From positions 1-18,234 of the forward strand of contig DATDBU010000190.1 in assembly GCA_036524675.1 (NCBI GenBank): a stretch of DNA of 18,234 nt, written 5' to 3'. Shown here piece after piece: positions 15,127 through 18,234 of the stretch (its first letter is position 1; every line of letters begins with the position of its first letter). This stretch comes from DATDAW01 sp036524675. GTDB taxonomy: Bacteria > Verrucomicrobiota > Verrucomicrobiia > Chthoniobacterales > DASVRZ01. Made by a program: the position numbers and the translations under genes. The notes below the pieces were generated by a model. It had not been told where the DNA came from, made no database searches, and saw nothing but the letters and a program-made list of their open reading frames with translations.

Positions 15127-16509
15127 ATGGCAAGAATTATGATCGTGGATGACGAGCCGTCGATGGTGGAGGTCATCGCTACACTTTGCCGCGAAAAAGG
15201 TCATCAGGCGCTCCCCTTCAGTTCTTCGGTTGTCGCTGCGAGCCAGCTCGAGATCATTTCCCCTCACCTCGTGATCGTTGACATCAAAATGGAGGAGGTC
15301 TCCGGTTTCGACATTCTCAAGGAGTGCAAAGAGAAACTCCCCAACACGGTCGTGATCATGATTACCGGTTATGGGTCGGTCGAGACCGCTGTCGACGCGA
15401 TGAAACTGGGTGCGTACGATTACATCACCAAGCCCTTCAAAATCGACGAACTGCAAATCACGGTCCAGCGCGCGCTCGATTTTCAGGCGGCCATTCGTGA
15501 GAACGTCTACCTCAAACGCGAACTCAAAGAAAAATACAAATTTGAGAATATTATCGGGTCGAGCGGTTCGATGATTCAGATCTATAATCTGATCGCTAAA
15601 GTCGCTAATACCGACAGCACCATTCTCATCCAGGGCGAGAGCGGGACAGGCAAGGAGCTCGTAGCTCGGGCCCTTCATTTTAATAGCAACCGTCAGCATC
15701 ATCCCTTTGTCGCGATCAATTGCTCGACCCTCCCCGAAAACTTGCTCGAGTCCGAACTGTTCGGTCACAAAAAGGGCGCCTTCACCGGCGCAGTCCACGA
15801 TAAGCTGGGCCTTTTCGAAGAAGCGAACCTGGGAACGATTTTCCTGGATGAGATCAATTCCATGGCTCTGCCGCTCCAGACGAAATTGCTCCGCGTTTTG
15901 CAGGAACGCCACATCCGGCGCGTGGGCGACACGAAGAGCATCCCGGTGAATGTCCGTGTTTTGGCGGCATCCAACGAACCGCTCCGGGTAAAAATCAAGA
16001 ACGGCGGTTTCCGCGAGGACTTATACTACCGGCTTGCGGTAATCCCGTTCGAACTGCCGCCTTTGCGCGAACGTCTGGAGGATATTCCCCTGTTGGTGAA
16101 CCATTTTCTCGCCAAGAACGCCGCACAAACGATGCTCGAGCCCAAGCAGGTCGACCCTAAAGCGATGGAAATGCTGGGCCGCTACAGCTGGCCCGGCAAC
16201 GTCCGTGAACTGGAAAACGCTATCGAACGTGCCTGCGCGCTCTGCGACAACGGCGTAATAAATCCCGAGGACCTCCCCCCGCATGTCCTGACGAATTTCG
16301 ACACCACAGTCGACGGCCCGAATCTCGATTGGCGCCTCGGACAGAAGCTGGATGAATTCGTCCGCAACATGGAGCGCCGCTACATCGAACAAACACTGGC
16401 CTTCAACGACGATTCCCGCGAGAAAACTGCTGGGACGTTAGGTATCAGCATCGCGACTCTGTACCGCAAACTCGACTTGAAACGAAACCAGCGAGCCGGC
16501 AACGACTGA
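15127..16509 (+). CDS. Sigma-54-dependent response regulator, NtrC family
   Basis: 460 aa bacterial enhancer-binding protein. The N-terminal receiver domain (1-120) has acidic residues D8/D9, phosphoacceptor D52 (VIVDIKM), T80 and K102 (TKPF). The AAA+ domain (about 138-370) has Walker A GESGTGKE (170-177), the sigma-54 contact loop GAFTGA (217-222) and Walker B TIFLDE (D241, E242). A C-terminal Fis-type helix-turn-helix follows (EKTAGTLGISIATLYRKL). Phosphorylation should trigger oligomerisation and ATP-driven opening of sigma-54 promoter complexes. No histidine kinase is adjacent, so the signal is unknown. No Shine-Dalgarno is obvious before the ATG. A 9-bp direct repeat lies upstream. The downstream neighbour converges on it. 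Confidence 0.95.
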   Translation: MARIMIVDDEPSMVEVIATLCREKGHQALPFSSSVVAASQLEIISPHLVIVDIKMEEVSGFDILKECKEKLPNTVVIMITGYGSVETAVDAMKLGAYDYITKPFKIDELQITVQRALDFQAAIRENVYLKRELKEKYKFENIIGSSGSMIQIYNLIAKVANTDSTILIQGESGTGKELVARALHFNSNRQHHPFVAINCSTLPENLLESELFGHKKGAFTGAVHDKLGLFEEANLGTIFLDEINSMALPLQTKLLRVLQERHIRRVGDTKSIPVNVRVLAASNEPLRVKIKNGGFREDLYYRLAVIPFELPPLRERLEDIPLLVNHFLAKNAAQTMLEPKQVDPKAMEMLGRYSWPGNVRELENAIERACALCDNGVINPEDLPPHVLTNFDTTVDGPNLDWRLGQKLDEFVRNMERRYIEQTLAFNDDSREKTAGTLGISIATLYRKLDLKRNQRAGND

Positions 16510-16570
16510 GGCTCCGTGGCGGGATGGAGCTTGGCTGGATGCAATTCTGGCAGGACTGAGGTGACGGGCG

Positions 16571-16981
16571 TCAGGAAGTTGTGGGAGAGAGAATGCGAAT
16601 ATGGGGAAAATAAGTGCGCAGGTAACCGCGGTCATCCGTTGCCAGGGAATCGGCTTGGGTGGCGGCATGGGCTGCCACGAGAAAATCCGGGAGAATGGTT
16701 GTTCGCGGGCCGCCTTCGTTTCGGTAATCCCGGAAAATGCGCCCTGCCAGGTTGGCCGCTTCTTCGCTCAACGCCCTGTGCCGAAGATCTAGATCGTGAA
16801 AAGCGGCTCTACAGGCATCGTCCGACGGGAAAAAGGATCGAATCTCCGCAAAAACCACCGAGGAAACCAGCAGGGAAGCGGCCTCCGCAGCGGATTGCAG
16901 ACATCCGAGCCAGAGTTCGCCTTTCGGTTCACCCTTAAAAATTACCAGTAGAACGGAGGTATCGACCGCAACCGCGCTCAC
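16571..16981 (-). CDS. vapC: VapC-type PIN-domain toxin
   Basis: 136 aa PIN-domain ribonuclease, the toxin of a type II toxin-antitoxin pair. The acidic active-site residues are visible: D7 (AVDTSVLL), E46 (VVFAEI), D99 (ILPDFLVAAHA) and D116/D117 (ATDDRGY). Known VapC proteins cleave tRNA or rRNA; the target here is unknown. The start is GTG at 16981-16979, overlapping the antitoxin stop (GTGA), so antitoxin and toxin are coupled. Length and motif set are complete, so the gene looks intact. The gene is convergent with the response regulator, with only 61 bp between the stops. Confidence 0.9.
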   Translation of the reverse strand: MSAVAVDTSVLLVIFKGEPKGELWLGCLQSAAEAASLLVSSVVFAEIRSFFPSDDACRAAFHDLDLRHRALSEEAANLAGRIFRDYRNEGGPRTTILPDFLVAAHAATQADSLATDDRGYLRTYFPHIRILSPTTS

Positions 16982-17244
16982 CAGCGATTCCCTTTTAGGC
17001 GTCCTTTCGGCAATTCGACCGGACCGCGCAGCTCATCCAAGAGATCGGTCACACTGCGGCCTTTAAGCTCGGTCTTGAGACAACCAAGCACTCTCGACTG
17101 TTTGCGGCGATCCACCACCTTGCGAAGTCGAATCCCATCTTCGGCCGCAGCGAAATCAACCTGCACACCCGGTTCGATGCCAAAAAGGTCCCGCAACTCC
17201 TTGGGAATGGTGACTTGTCCCTTCGATGTGACGAGCGCTTTCAT
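16978..17244 (-). CDS. vapB: VapB-type antitoxin, AbrB/SpoVT family
   Basis: 88 aa. The N-terminal swapped-hairpin DNA-binding domain is clear: MKALVTSKGQVTIPKELRD followed by LFGIEPGVQVDF and GIRLRKV (to about residue 44). The C-terminal half (LLDELRGPVELPKG) is the expected toxin-wrapping segment. It should neutralise the adjacent PIN toxin and repress its own operon by binding upstream of 17244. The ATG is at 17244-17242. The Shine-Dalgarno is weak (GGA close to the start). The gene order antitoxin then toxin and the 4-bp overlap are typical. Confidence 0.9.
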   Translation of the reverse strand: MKALVTSKGQVTIPKELRDLFGIEPGVQVDFAAAEDGIRLRKVVDRRKQSRVLGCLKTELKGRSVTDLLDELRGPVELPKGRLKGNRW

Positions 17245-17852
17245 GGATCCAAGTAAGAATCAGAGGTAGGAATATCAAGTCATACGTTTGCGGCGCATGC
17301 CGGTTTTGGCGGTTGACGCCCAGAACAATTCTTAAACAGCCGGCCCGTATCGGCTTTCTCTTTCGTCGCTTTCATCTTTATCAGGCAGCTCGCATTCGCC
17401 GCGCTCTGCTGATTTCCGCGTGTCATCTAGCCTGAACCCATCTTGGTCTTGGGGATGGAGAATCGCCGACTGCTATTGGCTGATTGCATCGTGCGTAAAG
17501 CTGTGGAAATGGCGCCTGGAGAATAAGAGAGGAACGCTGCAAAGAAGAAAAAGAAATGGTCCTACTCTATTTTGTTTTTGCGATTTTTTCGTTGTTAGTA
17601 GAGTGGGGAACAAAAACGCCGGGAGTTAGGCATTGCTGGCTCGTCGGCACCGTGATTTTTTTATCTTTTCTGTTGGTCCCGATAAAATGACCACTCACCG
17701 TAAAATGTCCGCTCTGCGCCAGACTCACAAATCGTTGTTTCTCTTCCCATCGGTGACACGTTTTTTAAGGGCATTTGCCCAGTCTATCGTGTAACCCATG
17801 TGTCCGGTCACTTTGTCACCCTTGTTCCCGGCTCATACCCATTCCCCGTTTT
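17245..17852. other. Gene-poor gap of about 600 bp
   Basis: No convincing gene is seen. The only sizeable open frame (17420-17629, plus, TTG start) has low-complexity, Trp/Cys-rich composition and no ribosome binding site. The left part should hold the vapBC promoter and operator, but I cannot delimit them. From about 17560 the sequence becomes more AT-rich. The right third contains short repeats reminiscent of insertion-sequence ends, listed separately. No tRNA, rRNA or riboswitch structure was recognised. Confidence 0.5.
17681..17820. repeat. Possible insertion-sequence end relic
   Basis: Two direct repeats, TAAAATGACC (17683-17692) and TAAAATGTCC (17701-17710), lie 18 bp apart, resembling the multiple terminal repeats of IS21-type elements. 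Nearby an inverted pair GGTGACA (17752-17758) / TGTCACC (17814-17820) encloses a small palindrome (GGGCATTTGCCC, 17769-17780) and a 24-codon minus-strand frame from ATG 17799. No transposase sequence is present. The family assignment is from memory of such ends and is weak. Confidence 0.3.
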
Positions 17853-18234
17853 TTATTTATTCGGATATATCATGTCCTGTACCAATTTCCAGGAGGTTGA
17901 CGAAGACCCTTCGTTCGACCGAATTTGGCGTCGCCAAAACTTCCCATTCTTGAATATAAATGCAGCTTCATAACCTTCGGCGCCGTCAGGACCACGCACA
18001 GTCAGAACCGTCAGATGGTCGGCTTCGCTAAAAAAAACGCGCATAGCCTCCCCTATTTGAAGATTTAGTATTCCTCTCAAAGCTTCTGACACTACAGCCA
18101 TTCGCTGATCAGAGACGGTGAGTACAATGTTAGCTAATTCAAAATTAGTGCCCCCCTTACCTCTTCTGTCTTTTCCGAATATATTACTTTCAGCCTGCGC
18201 GGTTTGTTTGTCAGGTTTCCAATTGTGCAAGTCG
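17853..18234 (-). CDS. Unidentified protein, 3' part; gene runs off the right edge
   Basis: At least 125 residues are encoded, ending in a TAA at 17855-17853. The frame is open to the window edge: the TTG at 18230 is preceded in frame by an Asp codon, so the true start is probably beyond 18234. The visible sequence reads as a compact domain with alternating strands (NFELANIVLTVSDQRM, LTVLTVRGPDGAEGYEAAFI, GKFWRRQIRSNEG) and no Cys. It has no signal peptide or membrane segment in the visible part. I do not recognise the family. Its base composition is lower in GC than the window's housekeeping genes, which may mean recent acquisition. Confidence 0.5.
   Translation of the reverse strand, partial: DLHNWKPDKQTAQAESNIFGKDRRGKGGTNFELANIVLTVSDQRMAVVSEALRGILNLQIGEAMRVFFSEADHLTVLTVRGPDGAEGYEAAFIFKNGKFWRRQIRSNEGSSSTSWKLVQDMIYPNK

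Noticed and set aside
15121..15912. 263-codon minus-strand open frame opposite the response regulator
   Set aside because: Antisense shadow of the receiver and AAA+ domains, with no protein signature.
16509..16532. Short hairpin (GGCTCC / GGAGCT) after the response regulator stop as a terminator
   Set aside because: The stem is only 5-7 bp including a wobble pair, the loop is 10 nt and no T-run follows.
17420..17629. 69-codon plus-strand frame in the gap before the right-edge gene
   Set aside because: TTG start, no ribosome binding site, Trp/Cys-rich low-complexity composition and no family features.
17245..17852. CRISPR array or tRNA in the gap
   Set aside because: No regularly spaced repeats of CRISPR length and no cloverleaf with tRNA-invariant bases were found.

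Overview
The window is a chromosomal stretch from a Gram-negative, probably free-living bacterium. LpxK (lipid A synthesis), a secreted L,D-transpeptidase-like protein and a D,D-carboxypeptidase indicate a peptidoglycan wall and an LPS outer membrane. Moderately high GC, a single-domain bacterial PUR protein, an NtrC-type regulator and a split DR2241-like iron-sulfur protein beside a CbiX-type chelatase fit Verrucomicrobiota (soil Spartobacteria/Chthoniobacterales) best. That placement is inferred from gene content, not from a database search.

Layout, left to right. (1) 1-540: the 5' end of an unidentified minus-strand gene leaving the window, a C-terminal relic of an IS66-type transposase, and copy A of a hairpin-rich repeat. 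(2) 638-4776: a tightly packed plus-strand operon of cysS, a left-handed beta-helix acyltransferase-like gene, thrB and lpxK, with ATGA overlaps or a 7-bp gap between genes. (3) 4795-4892: copy B of the repeat in opposite orientation, so the two copies bracket the operon. (4) 5067-10557: plus-strand rnr (RNase R), a small PUR-domain protein, and ppdK with an unusual Lys/Ala-rich, acid-free N-terminal tail. (5) 10584-10614: a strong hairpin between convergent ppdK and a minus-strand YkuD-like gene. (6) 11361-15066: a plus-strand operon of a CbiX-type chelatase, a Cys-cluster protein, an amidohydrolase and a D,D-carboxypeptidase, divergent from and overlapping the YkuD-like gene at the start codons. 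(7) 15127-16509: a sigma-54-dependent NtrC-family response regulator with no kinase in view. (8) 16571-17244: a minus-strand vapBC toxin-antitoxin pair. (9) 17245-17852: about 600 bp without a convincing gene but with short repeats resembling insertion-sequence ends. (10) 17853-18234: the 3' part of an unidentified minus-strand gene running off the right edge.

Most of the window is housekeeping: aminoacylation, threonine and lipid A synthesis, RNA decay, PEP/pyruvate interconversion and cell-wall trimming. I found no clearly new defence or metabolic system. The most interesting signals are the inverted pair of cloverleaf-foldable repeats around the cysS-lpxK operon, the chelatase and Fe-S protein apparently split from a DR2241-like architecture, and the histone-tail-like extension on pyruvate phosphate dikinase.
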